A DNA stretch of 50,498 nt from Fibrobacter sp. (GCF_017551775.1 NZ_JAFZKX010000051.1:1-50498), one strand, 5' to 3'. Shown: positions 1 through 8,272, numbered from the stretch's first letter. Notes: generated by a model from the letters alone, not told the origin. Numbers and translations are program-made.

Positions 1-241
1 CCACCCGCCCGAGCGTCACATGCCCGGGAGCAGTCTCAAAGAACCTGCACGTCGCCACCGGGTACCCGGCATCGAGCAGCACGATGTACTTCGTGCCGTC
101 GCCATCGTGCTCGTCAAATTCCTCCCGCAGCGAAATATGGTGCTGTCGGTTCATGCCCTGAATGCGGACAGAATACGTCCCTGCGCGCTGCCATTCCTCT
201 TCCGCCCGCAGGACTTCGATGCTATCGGTATCAAAATGCAT
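1..241 (-). CDS. GNAT-family N-acetyltransferase, 3' part outside window
   Basis: The minus strand reads an open frame from an ATG at 241 to the window edge, giving the first 80 residues. The N-terminus (MHFDTDSIEVLRAEEEW) is followed by a tyrosine- and arginine-rich stretch, then YIVLLDAGYPVATCRFF, the hydrophobic strand pair of a GNAT fold, and GHVTLGRV, the usual lead-in to the acetyl-CoA binding loop. The substrate cannot be told because the C-terminal half is missing. No clear Shine-Dalgarno precedes the ATG. The gene follows a strong terminator (309-344), so it probably has its own promoter in the AT-rich 242-308 stretch. An opposite-strand reading frame over the same bases looks like a shadow. 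Confidence 0.7.
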   Translation of the reverse strand, partial: MHFDTDSIEVLRAEEEWQRAGTYSVRIQGMNRQHHISLREEFDEHDGDGTKYIVLLDAGYPVATCRFFETAPGHVTLGRV

Positions 242-308
242 ATGCGATTCACAAAAAAAAACAAGTCTAATATAATTTATTAAAGAGACTCTCGCACGGA
301 GAACCAAC

Positions 309-344
309 AAAAAAAAGGCATGCGGCCCCTAAAGACCGCATACC
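309..344 (-). terminator. Rho-independent terminator after the first subtilase-like gene
   Basis: On the minus strand a 9-bp stem (GGTATGCGG pairing with CCGCATGCC, one G.T) with a 10-base loop is followed directly by eight T's. It lies 25 bases past the stop codon at 370. Confidence 0.85.
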
Positions 345-369
345 TAACAAACAAGATTTTAAATCAAGA

Positions 370-2253
370 TTAGTGCACTTCGGAGAGGTTGTAACCCAGG
401 TGCACACGGCCACCGTTGTTATTGTATCTCCTAATCTCAATTTTCAGCCTACCCGTATTGCTCTTCGTCGTAAAATCGACCAGTTCGAACGCATTCGGAG
501 TCGACATGGACGAAGCCACCTGAGTCCAGGAATTGCTGCCAGCAGGAGCTTCATAGACAATCAAGTCAAGATCAAACGGAAGCCTACCGTTTGCAAGAAC
601 AAAGGAACCACTAACCAGCCAAGAAATGGCAGAACGATACCTCTGATTCGGCTTGACGCCTTCTTCATAGAATTCAATCTTATTAGAATTGAAGAAGTCT
701 CCGTTATTGCCGGCCCAGTAACGAGAACGGTTGTAGTTATGCATTGCTCTTGCATCAGGAACAGCATTAGCAACAGCAGCCCCAACATGGTCTACAGCAT
801 CAACCTTATTATCTGGATCATGCGTTGCAGCATCGGTAATCGGAGTAATACTAGAGGTCAGCAACAACGCCTTGACAACTTCCGGATGCCACTTGTAGAA
901 CGGGAATGTTTTCATAAGCAATGCTACAGAACCAGCAGTGTACGCCGCAGCAGAAGCCGTTTGCATAGCATATGGCTTAAGAACTTCTGTTCGGTTATCC
1001 TTTTGTATTGATTTGACAGCCGCATTCGGGAAAAGCAAATCAGAGTAATTCGCGATTTCCGGCTTTATCATTTTGAAGGATGTAACAGGCAGCTTGGGAT
1101 TCGTTACACTAGACGAATAATGATACGTCAAGTTGTTATGCACAGCACCAACAGTAATTACGTTTGCCGCCATGCCAGCATAATTAATCGAAGATCCCGT
1201 ACGATAATTAAGATCACCTGCGGAAGCAATTTCGACAGTTCTTGTATCATAGACGAAATCATCAATATACGCACTAGTTTGGTTGTAAGTGGTCTTGTAG
1301 TCATCACCCACAGCGAAACTCACCGTACCAACATAGATTTGAGGATTCTCAGTATATCCACTGACTGGGAGAGCCAAATTCACGTTAGACGTATTATCGC
1401 ACCATCTATCATAGACATAGATTTTCGACTTCGAGGCCAGCGCATTAATAGTCCGAATCGTCTTCGAAGTATTAACAACCTGTGCCGCTGTCGGAGCATG
1501 ACAGCTAGCCTTAATCACATACTGAGCCGCAGGAACGACATTCACCTTCGTGTTAAGACCAACGCCATTTTCCGTAACGGCAATACCAATATCCTTGCCC
1601 GGGTTACCCGGCCTGATAAAGTAATTATACAGGTTCGAATTGATGGCGACATTCGTATATTTCCAGTAATTAATCATCTCATACTTAGGATCAAGATAAC
1701 CATGTGAATTACGATAATTCGCATCAACAACATCGTTCACTTGGCAGGTTTCCTGCCCAGAGCATGCATTAGAAGCATTAGCCACATTATATAGGTTTTC
1801 GTTCACGGTATTGTTATACGCCACATTGTGTGCATTTATGTACGCTCCTCTAGGGCCATACCAGAAATCTTCATTTTCAGCAGCATTTGCTAAAGCAATA
1901 TACTGGCTTTCTGTATTTACAACTGCACCATCATAAGTATACTTTTTCTGCATCGTGACGCCGCCGTTGCTATTGGCGTAGCCCCAATATTCAAAAGAAC
2001 CGGTATGAGGAGTAACTGTTGCCGGATTTCCGTCTGCTTGTCTCATCAAAGCATTAGGCCCATAGCTCTTTTCACTCTTCAGATCAGCCTTCTGGCTAAC
2101 CTGCTTCTTAACGTCCTTCACATAAGCCTTCGGCGTATTGCGCACGGAGGAAATATGACGGCCGAGAACGTCTGCTTTTGCAGTTTCTTCAGCAGCCTGG
2201 GCGCCAACAGCAAATGCAGCGCAAAGGAGTAAGGTGGAATATTTCTTTTTCAT
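370..2253 (-). CDS. Secreted subtilase-fold (S8-like) protein without catalytic Ser; probable pseudoprotease
   Basis: A 627-residue exported protein. The ATG at 2253 is preferred because AGGAG lies 5 bases upstream and MKKKYSTLLLCAAFAVGAQA is a clean signal peptide. The core resembles the subtilase fold: DIGIAVTENGV where the Asp strand belongs, AANVITVGAV, KPEIANYS, and QTASAAAYTAG in place of GTSxAxPxxAG, followed by HPEVVKALLLTSS. Ala433 occupies the serine position. The oxyanion Asn appears to be Asp (SAGD), and the first Asp appears to be Glu. The C-terminal part (FDLDLIVYE, then NAFELVDF) resembles the beta-sandwich of KP-43-type subtilases. It is a distant paralogue of the proteins at 44982-46820 and 47107-49074, sharing LLGR-type N-termini and the RYWxG motif. 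The fold is inferred from motif order; its ligand is unknown. Confidence 0.65.
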   Translation of the reverse strand: MKKKYSTLLLCAAFAVGAQAAEETAKADVLGRHISSVRNTPKAYVKDVKKQVSQKADLKSEKSYGPNALMRQADGNPATVTPHTGSFEYWGYANSNGGVTMQKKYTYDGAVVNTESQYIALANAAENEDFWYGPRGAYINAHNVAYNNTVNENLYNVANASNACSGQETCQVNDVVDANYRNSHGYLDPKYEMINYWKYTNVAINSNLYNYFIRPGNPGKDIGIAVTENGVGLNTKVNVVPAAQYVIKASCHAPTAAQVVNTSKTIRTINALASKSKIYVYDRWCDNTSNVNLALPVSGYTENPQIYVGTVSFAVGDDYKTTYNQTSAYIDDFVYDTRTVEIASAGDLNYRTGSSINYAGMAANVITVGAVHNNLTYHYSSSVTNPKLPVTSFKMIKPEIANYSDLLFPNAAVKSIQKDNRTEVLKPYAMQTASAAAYTAGSVALLMKTFPFYKWHPEVVKALLLTSSITPITDAATHDPDNKVDAVDHVGAAVANAVPDARAMHNYNRSRYWAGNNGDFFNSNKIEFYEEGVKPNQRYRSAISWLVSGSFVLANGRLPFDLDLIVYEAPAGSNSWTQVASSMSTPNAFELVDFTTKSNTGRLKIEIRRYNNNGGRVHLGYNLSEVH

Positions 2254-2323
2254 TTTTTCTCCTATTTGGATACATACAATCTTTAGAATCAACACATTCG
2301 TGAACTAACTCAAGATTGCCACT

Positions 2324-2354
2324 CAAATTTATCCAAATTTTTTTAATTTATCAA
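2324..2354 (-). promoter_or_regulatory. Bacteroidetes-type promoter for the first subtilase-like gene
   Basis: The minus strand has TTG, 20 bases, then TAAATTTG (2331-2324), matching the -33 TTTG / -7 TAnnTTTG pattern. The leader would be about 65 bases and contains the AGGAG site at 2259-2263. Confidence 0.5.
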
Positions 2355-2427
2355 CAAAACATTAAATAAATTAATCTTACAAAATAATTAAAAAACGGGT
2401 GTGTATAAACAACATTCAAACATATGC

Positions 2428-2451
2428 CATACAAATTTCATACAAATTTGT
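2428..2451. repeat. Tandem 11-base direct repeat upstream of the antitoxin gene
   Basis: CATACAAATTT occurs twice head to tail (2428-2438, 2439-2449), and the second copy runs into the palindrome ACAAATTTGT (2442-2451). The gene-free stretch 2254-2576 is AT-rich and otherwise holds only the promoter of the minus-strand gene. The repeat could be an operator for the ribbon-helix-helix protein encoded downstream, but it lies about 126 bases from that start codon. Confidence 0.35.
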
Positions 2452-2576
2452 GTGTATTACAAGGTAATTATCTTTTCACTATTTGTGATAAAAAAGTATC
2501 GCGAACCACTTGTTTTTTTCTTGTTTTTTATGCATATTTAAGACGTAAAACAATCATTTTTCACAGGAGAAAATTC

Positions 2577-2774
2577 ATGGCCAATTTAACGATTTCTTTA
2601 GACGACGAAGACAAAAAAAGCATCACAAAATTCTGCGATAGAATCGGGATTACAGTATCAGGTCTTTACAACGTTTTTACCAAGCAAGTACTTCGCGAAG
2701 GGCGCATTCCATTCGAAATTGGAGTAGAAGTTCACAACCATATTGCCGTAAACGAGCTAAACGAAAGACCATAA
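2577..2774 (+). CDS. DinJ/RelB-family antitoxin, no adjacent toxin
   Basis: A 65-residue protein that reads MANLTISLDDEDKK at the N-terminus, the beta strand of a ribbon-helix-helix DNA-binding domain, then LGITVSGLYNVF-like helices (here IGITVSGLYNVFTKQV) and REGRIPFEI, the hallmark of the RelB/DinJ family. The ATG at 2577 has AGGAG seven bases upstream. Such antitoxins usually precede a RelE/YafQ toxin; here a strong terminator follows within 30 bases and the next gene is a nitroreductase on the other strand, so it stands alone. It could be a remnant, a trans-acting antitoxin or a stand-alone regulator. Family assignment is good; the function of an orphan copy is not known. Confidence 0.8.
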   Translation: MANLTISLDDEDKKSITKFCDRIGITVSGLYNVFTKQVLREGRIPFEIGVEVHNHIAVNELNERP

Positions 2775-2800
2775 AAAAACATCAAAAAGAGCATATAGCA

Positions 2801-2840
2801 AAACGCTCCAGCGACTAACCGCTGAAGCGTTTTTTCTTTT
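2801..2840 (+). terminator. Terminator between antitoxin and nitroreductase genes
   Basis: AACGCT-C-CAGC pairs with GCTG-A-AGCGTT around a short loop and is followed by TTTTTTCTTTT. It lies between two convergent genes and may also work, more weakly, for the minus strand. Confidence 0.85.
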
Positions 2841-2856
2841 AAAAATTTGGATTTCT

Positions 2857-3378
2857 TTATACTTCGCAGGCGAATTCTTCCATGCTCTTGCGCACCGGGT
2901 GCCTCGGCGAGGGGCCGCCGTCCGTCGGGTCGGCATAGCCGATATCCAAGAGACATGCGAGTTTCAAGTTATCCGGAAAATCAAACGCACTCTCGATGTA
3001 GGAGGCGTTGAATCCGCGTGCCCAAAGAGTCGCAAGCCCGAGGTCAGTCGCCTGCATCATCATCGAAGTGGTGACGATGCTAGCATCCATCACGCCACTA
3101 TTGAAGTTGTCATTGTACTTTTCGGCGGTATAGCAGTTGGGCTCGTCGTAGCAGACCATGAGCACCACCGGGGCGTTGTAAGCCATGCGGGTAATGCCGC
3201 GGATCTTTTCGAGCGCTTCGGGCGACTTGATGACCTTCACGGTCACGGGCTGCGCATTGATGGCGGTCGGCGAAATGCGGCCAGCCTCGAGTACCTGCGC
3301 GAGTTTTTCGGGTTCTACCGCCTTATCAGTGAAGGCTCGGCAGCTGTAGCGGTTTTTCGCAAGTTCTATAAACGACAT
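2857..3378 (-). CDS. Nitroreductase-family FMN oxidoreductase
   Basis: A 173-residue protein of the nitroreductase fold. NRYSCRAFTDKAV near the N-terminus is the usual FMN-phosphate-binding Arg-Ser/Cys-Arg signature. AGRISPTAINAQPVTVKVI is the conserved SPTAxNxQP segment, and the DASIVTTSMMMQATDLGLATLW stretch is the family core helix, followed by LACLLDIGYADP. The length is typical of the small single-domain members. It probably reduces quinones, flavins or nitro compounds with NAD(P)H in the cytoplasm; the real substrate cannot be read from sequence. AAGGAG lies seven bases before the ATG. It is divergent from metG, with a 50-base shared upstream region. Confidence 0.85.
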   Translation of the reverse strand: MSFIELAKNRYSCRAFTDKAVEPEKLAQVLEAGRISPTAINAQPVTVKVIKSPEALEKIRGITRMAYNAPVVLMVCYDEPNCYTAEKYNDNFNSGVMDASIVTTSMMMQATDLGLATLWARGFNASYIESAFDFPDNLKLACLLDIGYADPTDGGPSPRHPVRKSMEEFACEV

Positions 3379-3391
3379 GGATACTCCTTGA

Positions 3392-3423
3392 TTTGCCTTC
3401 TTAATATAAATTTTCTAGATTTG
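3392..3423 (+). promoter_or_regulatory. Promoter of metG (TTTG-N20-TAGATTTG)
   Basis: TTTG (3392-3395), exactly 20 bases, then TAGATTTG (3416-3423), five bases before the metG ATG. This fully matches the Bacteroidetes -33/-7 consensus and implies a leaderless or nearly leaderless mRNA, in keeping with the absence of a Shine-Dalgarno. Confidence 0.65.
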
Positions 3424-3428
3424 CGCGC

Positions 3429-5498
3429 ATGAAGAATTTTTACGTTACAACCCCTATTTACTACGTTAACGACGCCCCGCATATCGGGCACTCCTACACG
3501 ACAGTCCTCGCGGACATCCTCACCCGCTTCCACAAAATTCTCGGTTACCAGACGTTCTTCTTGACCGGTACCGACGAACATGGCCAGAAGGTGCAGCGTG
3601 CCGCCGCCAAGCGCGGTGTCGACCCGCAGGAACACGTGGACGAGTACTACCACCGCTTCGAAGACCTGTGGAAGAAGATGGGCATTTGCAATGACTTCTT
3701 TATCCGCACCACGATGCCGGAACACAAGGCCTTTGTGCAGGAATGCCTCCAGAAACTCTGGGACAAGGGCGAAATCTACTCGAAGGAATACGAGGGCTGG
3801 TACTCCGTCGGCGAAGAACGCTTCTTCGGCGAAGACGAACTCGACGAGAACAAGTGCGACCCCATCAGCCACCGCCCGGTGGAATGGCTCAAGGAAAAGA
3901 ACTACTTCTTCAAGATGGGTTCTTACCAGCAGAAGCTGATTGACTTCCTCGAAAGCCACAAGGACTGGATTGTTCCGGACTACCGCTGGAACGAAATCCG
4001 CGGGTTCCTCCGCCAGCCGCTGAACGACCTTTGCATCAGCCGCCCGAAGATCCGCCTCAGCTGGGGCATTCCGCTCCCGTTCGACCAGGATTACGTGACT
4101 TACGTGTGGTTCGACGCGCTGCTCAACTACGTGAGCGCTTCCACCGCCTTCCACAAAACTTATGCCGACGGCACGCCGATCTGGCCCGCCACCTACCACC
4201 TCATCGGTAAGGACATCCTCACCACGCACAGCGTGTACTGGCCGACCATGCTCATGGCGCTCGACATTCCGCTCCCGCAGCACATCCTCGCCCACGGCTG
4301 GTGGCTCGTGAACGGCGGCGAAAAGATGAGCAAGTCCGCAGGCAACGTCGTGAACCCGATGGACTACATGGAAAAGTACGGCATCGACGCGTTCCGTTAC
4401 TTCCTCGCCCGCGAAATGGTCGTCGGTCAGGACGCGAACTTCACGCACGACGGCTTTGTCCGCCGCATCAACAGCGACCTCGCGAACGACCTCGGCAACG
4501 TGCTGAACCGCGTGCACCGCCTGGTGCTCAACAACTTTGAAGGCAAGCTTCCCGCCCCCACCGCCATCGGTGACGCCGAGAAGGAAGTCATCGACCTCGC
4601 GAACAAGGTCATCGAAGAAATCAAGGAAGGCCTGCCGCAGGCCCGCCTCTCCCAGTCTATCGAGACCATCATGCAATTGGTGCGTAGCATCAACCGCTAC
4701 CTCGAAGTCAAGGCCCCGTGGAAGCTTGCGAAGGACCCCGCCCTCAAGGACGAACTCGCAACCGTGCTCTACGTTTCTGCCGAAGCCGTGCGCCTCTCGC
4801 TCTCCCTGCTGTGGCCGGTAATTCCGGGCAAGGCCGAAGAAGGCCTCGCCATGATCGGTTGCAAGTTCCAGAGTGCCGACGACCTCGCCTGGGGTATCCT
4901 CAAGGGTGGTGAAGCATTCGGCGAAGGCAAGCCGCTCTTCCCGCGCATTGAAGAAGAAGTCAAGAAGCAGGAAGCCCAGCCGAAGCCCAAGCAGAACAAG
5001 CCGCTGATGGCTGCCGACGTGCCCGCCGCCATGGACATGCGCGTGGCCCAGATCAAGGAAGTAGCCGACCATCCGGATGCCACGAGCCTCTACGTGCTCA
5101 AGGTGGACGCCGGCGAAGGCGAACTCCGCACCATCTGCAGCGGCCTCAAGAACAGCTACAAGGCCGAAGAACTCCAGAACCGCAAGATTTTGCTGTTCGC
5201 AAACCTCAAGCCGAGCGCTCTCCGCGGCATCATGAGCCAGGGCATGCTCTTTGCCGGCGACCTCGACAACGAAGCGCACACCTGCAGGCTCGTCTCCGTG
5301 CCCGAAGACGCCAAGCCGGGTGACCGCGCCCTGTTCAAGGGAGTCGCCCCGAGCGAACCGCGTGAACTCAAGGTGAAGGACTTCGAGAAGATTGCGCTTT
5401 CCGTGAAGGGCGGCGCGGTGTTCTGCGATGCGCTTGCGCTCGAAGTGAACGGCAAGGCCGTGACCTGCGACGTGCAGGATGGTAATGGGGTCCACTAG
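3429..5498 (+). CDS. metG: Methionyl-tRNA synthetase
   Basis: A 689-residue class I synthetase that charges tRNA-Met. The HIGH motif is HIGH itself (residues 18-21), within NDAPHIGHSYTTVLAD, and KMSKS is exact (299-303). The WW/anticodon domain follows, and the C-terminal 150 residues form a Trbp111/EMAP-like tRNA-binding OB domain (MDMRVAQIKEVADHPDA; LRGIMSQGMLFAGD), as in dimeric bacterial MetRS. The connective peptide reads GWYSVGEERFFGEDEL without the CxxC zinc knuckles found in E. coli MetRS, so it belongs to the knuckle-less type. The long open frame on the opposite strand is a codon-bias mirror. Confidence 0.97.
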   Translation: MKNFYVTTPIYYVNDAPHIGHSYTTVLADILTRFHKILGYQTFFLTGTDEHGQKVQRAAAKRGVDPQEHVDEYYHRFEDLWKKMGICNDFFIRTTMPEHKAFVQECLQKLWDKGEIYSKEYEGWYSVGEERFFGEDELDENKCDPISHRPVEWLKEKNYFFKMGSYQQKLIDFLESHKDWIVPDYRWNEIRGFLRQPLNDLCISRPKIRLSWGIPLPFDQDYVTYVWFDALLNYVSASTAFHKTYADGTPIWPATYHLIGKDILTTHSVYWPTMLMALDIPLPQHILAHGWWLVNGGEKMSKSAGNVVNPMDYMEKYGIDAFRYFLAREMVVGQDANFTHDGFVRRINSDLANDLGNVLNRVHRLVLNNFEGKLPAPTAIGDAEKEVIDLANKVIEEIKEGLPQARLSQSIETIMQLVRSINRYLEVKAPWKLAKDPALKDELATVLYVSAEAVRLSLSLLWPVIPGKAEEGLAMIGCKFQSADDLAWGILKGGEAFGEGKPLFPRIEEEVKKQEAQPKPKQNKPLMAADVPAAMDMRVAQIKEVADHPDATSLYVLKVDAGEGELRTICSGLKNSYKAEELQNRKILLFANLKPSALRGIMSQGMLFAGDLDNEAHTCRLVSVPEDAKPGDRALFKGVAPSEPRELKVKDFEKIALSVKGGAVFCDALALEVNGKAVTCDVQDGNGVH

Positions 5499-5540
5499 TT
5501 ATATAGAGACCGCCAGTTCAACCAACAACCACTTGTTTTA

Positions 5541-5577
5541 AATGCGAGTATTCCTTCTTGGAATACCGCATTTTTTG
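5541..5577 (+). terminator. Terminator of metG
   Basis: AATGCG-A-GTATTCC pairs with GGAATAC-C-GCATT across a five-base loop and ends in TTTTTT. Confidence 0.9.
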
Positions 5578-5682
5578 TTAGCAGCGTCACAAACAAGTGC
5601 ATTTTATCTCCATTCCATTCACTTTCGTCAAAAACTCAGCGGACAAATTTCCTTTTTTTATTTTTAGCGGTATATTAGGGTT

Positions 5683-6438
5683 ATGAGATTCTTCTACCTG
5701 ACACTTATCGCGGTTCTTATCACGCTCAGCGGATGCACCATGCACCCGCCTTCAGCATCTGGCTTCATGGAAGCGATGGAACGCACGATTGACGGACCGG
5801 ACAAGTACGGCGTCATCTCCGCTACGGCAAAGAAGAACAACTTCAGCATGTCGGCCGACGAATGGGAAATTCCTGTCGGCATCGAATACGTAAGCTCGAC
5901 AAACAACGGTTTCGTCTCGGGCTTCGGACTCCTCCCCTCCCCGTATTTCGTCGCAGGTTTCGGCAACAAATACCTAGCTTCGCGAATCTGGGCTTCCGCC
6001 ATATGGGTCGGCGTCACGGTAGCCATCATCTGCGCACCGGGATACTGCACTGACGACGAGGACGGCGACGACGCCAGTTACTCCTACGATTACGACAGCG
6101 ACGACGATATCGTACTAGACAGTTGGTTAGCCGCGTGGACGGAACTATTCAGCGGAGGGTTTTCGCTCATACAGCAAATCCCCATCGGGAATGCATTGCG
6201 CATCGGCGTAGAAGAATACATCTGCCGCAACCTCTGGCTCAACTTCAGCAACTTCGGTGAACAGGAAGACTTCGGAAACGTCGAACTCGGTGTCGGAGGC
6301 TATGTCAGCTTCAGGCTCGGGATTCACAGGCTCTCGCTCGAAGCGCGCTACGCCATGCTCGATTTCAACCCGTCCAAGCCGCGCCTGACAGTAAGCCTCA
6401 CCTACAACAACGCAATCAAGCTTTCGAGAACGCCTTAG
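5683..6438 (+). CDS. Lipoprotein of unknown function
   Basis: A 251-residue protein starting with a lipoprotein signal: MRFFYLTLIAVLITLSGC, with lipobox L-S-G-C at Cys18. The middle has a hydrophobic segment (IWASAIWVGVTVAIICAPGYC) and a very acidic stretch of about 30 residues rich in Asp, Tyr and Ser (after residue 125). The C-terminal third alternates polar and hydrophobic residues (YVSFRLGIHRLSLEARYAML, LTVSLTYNNAI), suggesting outer-membrane or beta-rich structure. No family was recognised. TATATTAG lies four bases before the ATG, fitting the leaderless pattern seen elsewhere in the window. It is convergent with the glutaminyl cyclase gene, 21 bases apart. Confidence 0.65.
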   Translation: MRFFYLTLIAVLITLSGCTMHPPSASGFMEAMERTIDGPDKYGVISATAKKNNFSMSADEWEIPVGIEYVSSTNNGFVSGFGLLPSPYFVAGFGNKYLASRIWASAIWVGVTVAIICAPGYCTDDEDGDDASYSYDYDSDDDIVLDSWLAAWTELFSGGFSLIQQIPIGNALRIGVEEYICRNLWLNFSNFGEQEDFGNVELGVGGYVSFRLGIHRLSLEARYAMLDFNPSKPRLTVSLTYNNAIKLSRTP

Positions 6439-6459
6439 GCAAAATACAGAAAGAAGCCG

Positions 6460-7197
6460 TCACGGCACGGCAATCTTGTAAATCTGCGGCCAGAACTTGC
6501 CCGTAACCCACAGGTACTTGCCATCGTAGGCAATCCCGTTCAGAACATCAATATTGCGGAAGTTCTTGTAGATTTCTCGCCCCTTCGAAGAAAAATCCAG
6601 ATATTTCACGACCTTCCCGCTCGGAAGATCTATTACCGCAATAAGCGAAGACTGCCATATATTTGCATACAAAGTATTCCCGACAATTTCAAGTTCGTTC
6701 AGGTTCGTCACCGGCTTGCCGTCGTCGGTCACACGGATTGAGCCCACCACGTTGAAGGCCCCGAGCGCAATCTGCAGAAGTTCATCGCTGCCGTTGCTCA
6801 TCAAGAGAGCGCTTTTCCAGTAAGTAAGCCCCCACCCCTCGGTCGGAATGCGGAACTCGCCCTTCGCACGGAAAGGTTTGCGGTTGTAGATAAAGGCCTT
6901 TCTGGATTTCCAGGTGAGGTAGAAGATGTCGTCGCCCACAGCGATGGAACCTTCCCCGAAATAGCGTTCCGCAAGTCGTGCGGAATCGAGAATCTTGCCC
7001 TCGGGAGTACGGCGGTACAGGCCGGATTCACCATACTGCCCTGTAGTTTCAATCAAGTCCTTGCCGTCAAAGAAAAGTCCCTGCGTAAAATGGGAAATTT
7101 CGTGCGGAATAGAATCAAGAATTTCAGGAACGACGCGCGGAGCACCGGCATAGGCCATAGACGCGAGAACAATGAGGGCAAGCAGATAAGAACGCAT
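6460..7197 (-). CDS. Glutaminyl-peptide cyclotransferase (plant/bacterial beta-propeller type), exported
   Basis: A 245-residue enzyme of the glutamine cyclotransferase family, which turns N-terminal Gln into pyroglutamate. Diagnostic blocks in order: HFTQGLFFDGKDLIETTGQYG, FGEGS, LTWK, EGWGLTY, MSNGSDEL, NLNELEIVGNTLYANIW, LNGIAYD and LWVTGKFWPQIYKI, which form the five-bladed propeller. MRSYLLALIVLASMAYAGA is a signal peptide, so it acts in the periplasm or on exported proteins. The ATG at 7197 was chosen over a TTG two codons earlier. TAATTTTT lies four bases upstream of the ATG. Cyclisation of N-terminal Gln would protect secreted proteins; the actual targets are unknown. Confidence 0.9.
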   Translation of the reverse strand: MRSYLLALIVLASMAYAGAPRVVPEILDSIPHEISHFTQGLFFDGKDLIETTGQYGESGLYRRTPEGKILDSARLAERYFGEGSIAVGDDIFYLTWKSRKAFIYNRKPFRAKGEFRIPTEGWGLTYWKSALLMSNGSDELLQIALGAFNVVGSIRVTDDGKPVTNLNELEIVGNTLYANIWQSSLIAVIDLPSGKVVKYLDFSSKGREIYKNFRNIDVLNGIAYDGKYLWVTGKFWPQIYKIAVP

Positions 7198-7223
7198 AAG
7201 CAAAAATTACTAATTTATGATAT

Positions 7224-7793
7224 ATGGGCGAACTCAGGACACCGGCCAAAGTCAAGATTATCGTGGGAATCCTCGCGAAGGATGCCCAATCAGTCGAGGC
7301 TGTCCGAGCCACGCTCCGCGAAAAATTTGGCGAAGAAGACCTGAACCTGGAGCCGTTCCCCTTCACGTTCACCAACTACTACATCGACGAAATCGGATGC
7401 GCCCCAGTCCGTGCTTTTTTCAGCTACGAGACGCTCGTGGAACGCGAAACCATCGTCGACATCAAGCTGTGGACAAACGATATCGAACTTGAAATCGCGA
7501 AGCAAAACGGCACTCCGGGACTAAGGCCGGTAAACCTTGACCCGGGCTACATGACCCTCGGGCAGTTCTTCCTCGCGACCACTAAGGACCAGCGCCAGCG
7601 CGTGTACATGCAGCGCGGCATATTCGTAGAACCGACGCTGTACTTCCAGGATGGGCATTTCCATGCCTTCGACTGGACCTATCGCGATTACCAGAGCGAA
7701 AAATACATTCAGTACCTGGAACAAGTTCGCGCCCGCCTCGCCTACCAGATGAGCACGGGCAAACCCTATAGACTTAGACGAGAATCAAAATGA
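7224..7793 (+). CDS. DUF4416 family protein
   Basis: A 189-residue cytoplasmic protein that I match to DUF4416 by several conserved stretches: KVKIIVGILAKD at the N-terminus, FPFTFTNYYIDEIG, VDIKLWTND, RPVNLDPGYMTLGQFFLATTKD and WTYRDYQSEKY. The length is normal for the family. Its biochemical role is not known. It is divergent from the glutaminyl cyclase gene, with only 26 bases between the starts, and TAATTTAT sits five bases before the ATG. Downstream is an intergenic repeat element and then the DUF486 gene. Confidence 0.8.
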   Translation: MGELRTPAKVKIIVGILAKDAQSVEAVRATLREKFGEEDLNLEPFPFTFTNYYIDEIGCAPVRAFFSYETLVERETIVDIKLWTNDIELEIAKQNGTPGLRPVNLDPGYMTLGQFFLATTKDQRQRVYMQRGIFVEPTLYFQDGHFHAFDWTYRDYQSEKYIQYLEQVRARLAYQMSTGKPYRLRRESK

Positions 7794-7799
7794 ATAAAA

Positions 7800-7897
7800 G
7801 GTCAATAGTCATCAGTCTGTGGTCATTGGCTTTTTATAACCGCGGCTTCGTCGCACAACTTTAAACTAACGACAAACAACTAATGACCAAGAACTAG
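7800..7897. repeat. Heptamer repeat element A: two opposed arms and a small hairpin
   Basis: Left arm on the plus strand: GGTCAAT, AGTCATC, AGTCTGT, GGTCATT (7800-7827). Right arm on the minus strand, read from 7896 to 7869: AGTTCTT, GGTCATT, AGTTGTT, TGTCGTT. All units keep exact 7-base phase and fit RGTYRYT closely. Between the arms GCGG-CTTCG-TCGC can form a 4-bp hairpin. Confidence 0.6.
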
Positions 7898-7900
7898 ATT

Positions 7901-8272
7901 ATGAAAGCAGGAATATTCACAGTCATCCTTCTCATCATCAGCAACGTGTTCATGACCGCAGCCTGGTACGGGAACCTCAAGCTCAAGGAAATGCACATTT
8001 CGACCGACTGGCCGCTTATACTCGTGATTTTGGCCTCGTGGGGTGTCGCCCTCATCGAATACTTCTTCATGATTCCCGCGAACAATATCGGGAGCAAAAT
8101 CAACGGCGGGCCCTTCAACCTGATGCAGCTCAAGGTCATCCAGGAAGCCATCTCCATCACGGTATTCACAGTCATCGCGACAACGGTCTTCAACAACGAA
8201 GCCCTCCAGTGGAACCACATCGTCGCCTTCGTCCTCATCATCGGAGCCGTTTTCTTCGCCTTCCTGAAATGA
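7901..8272 (+). CDS. DUF486/DMT-like small membrane protein
   Basis: A 123-residue protein with four predicted membrane helices: residues about 3-25, 38-58, 72-95 and 103-122. The sequence YGNLKLKEMH, the block WGVALIEYFFMIPANNIG and the stretch FNLMQLKVIQEAISITVFT are characteristic of DUF486, which belongs to the drug/metabolite transporter superfamily. The transported substrate, if any, is unknown. Its stop overlaps the ATG of the M23/LysM gene (ATGA), so the two are probably translationally coupled. A heptamer repeat element ends three bases before its start codon, and no Shine-Dalgarno is seen. Confidence 0.8.
   Translation: MKAGIFTVILLIISNVFMTAAWYGNLKLKEMHISTDWPLILVILASWGVALIEYFFMIPANNIGSKINGGPFNLMQLKVIQEAISITVFTVIATTVFNNEALQWNHIVAFVLIIGAVFFAFLK

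Noticed and set aside
3366-5495. A long open frame (over 700 codons) antisense to metG
   Set aside because: It is a mirror of GC-rich codon usage in metG; its product is rich in His, Val, Leu and Arg with no family motif, whereas the plus strand encodes a complete MetRS.
7800-7897. Possible CRISPR array or att site made of the heptamer units
   Set aside because: Units are only 7 bases, adjacent, without spacers, and no cas or integrase gene is near.
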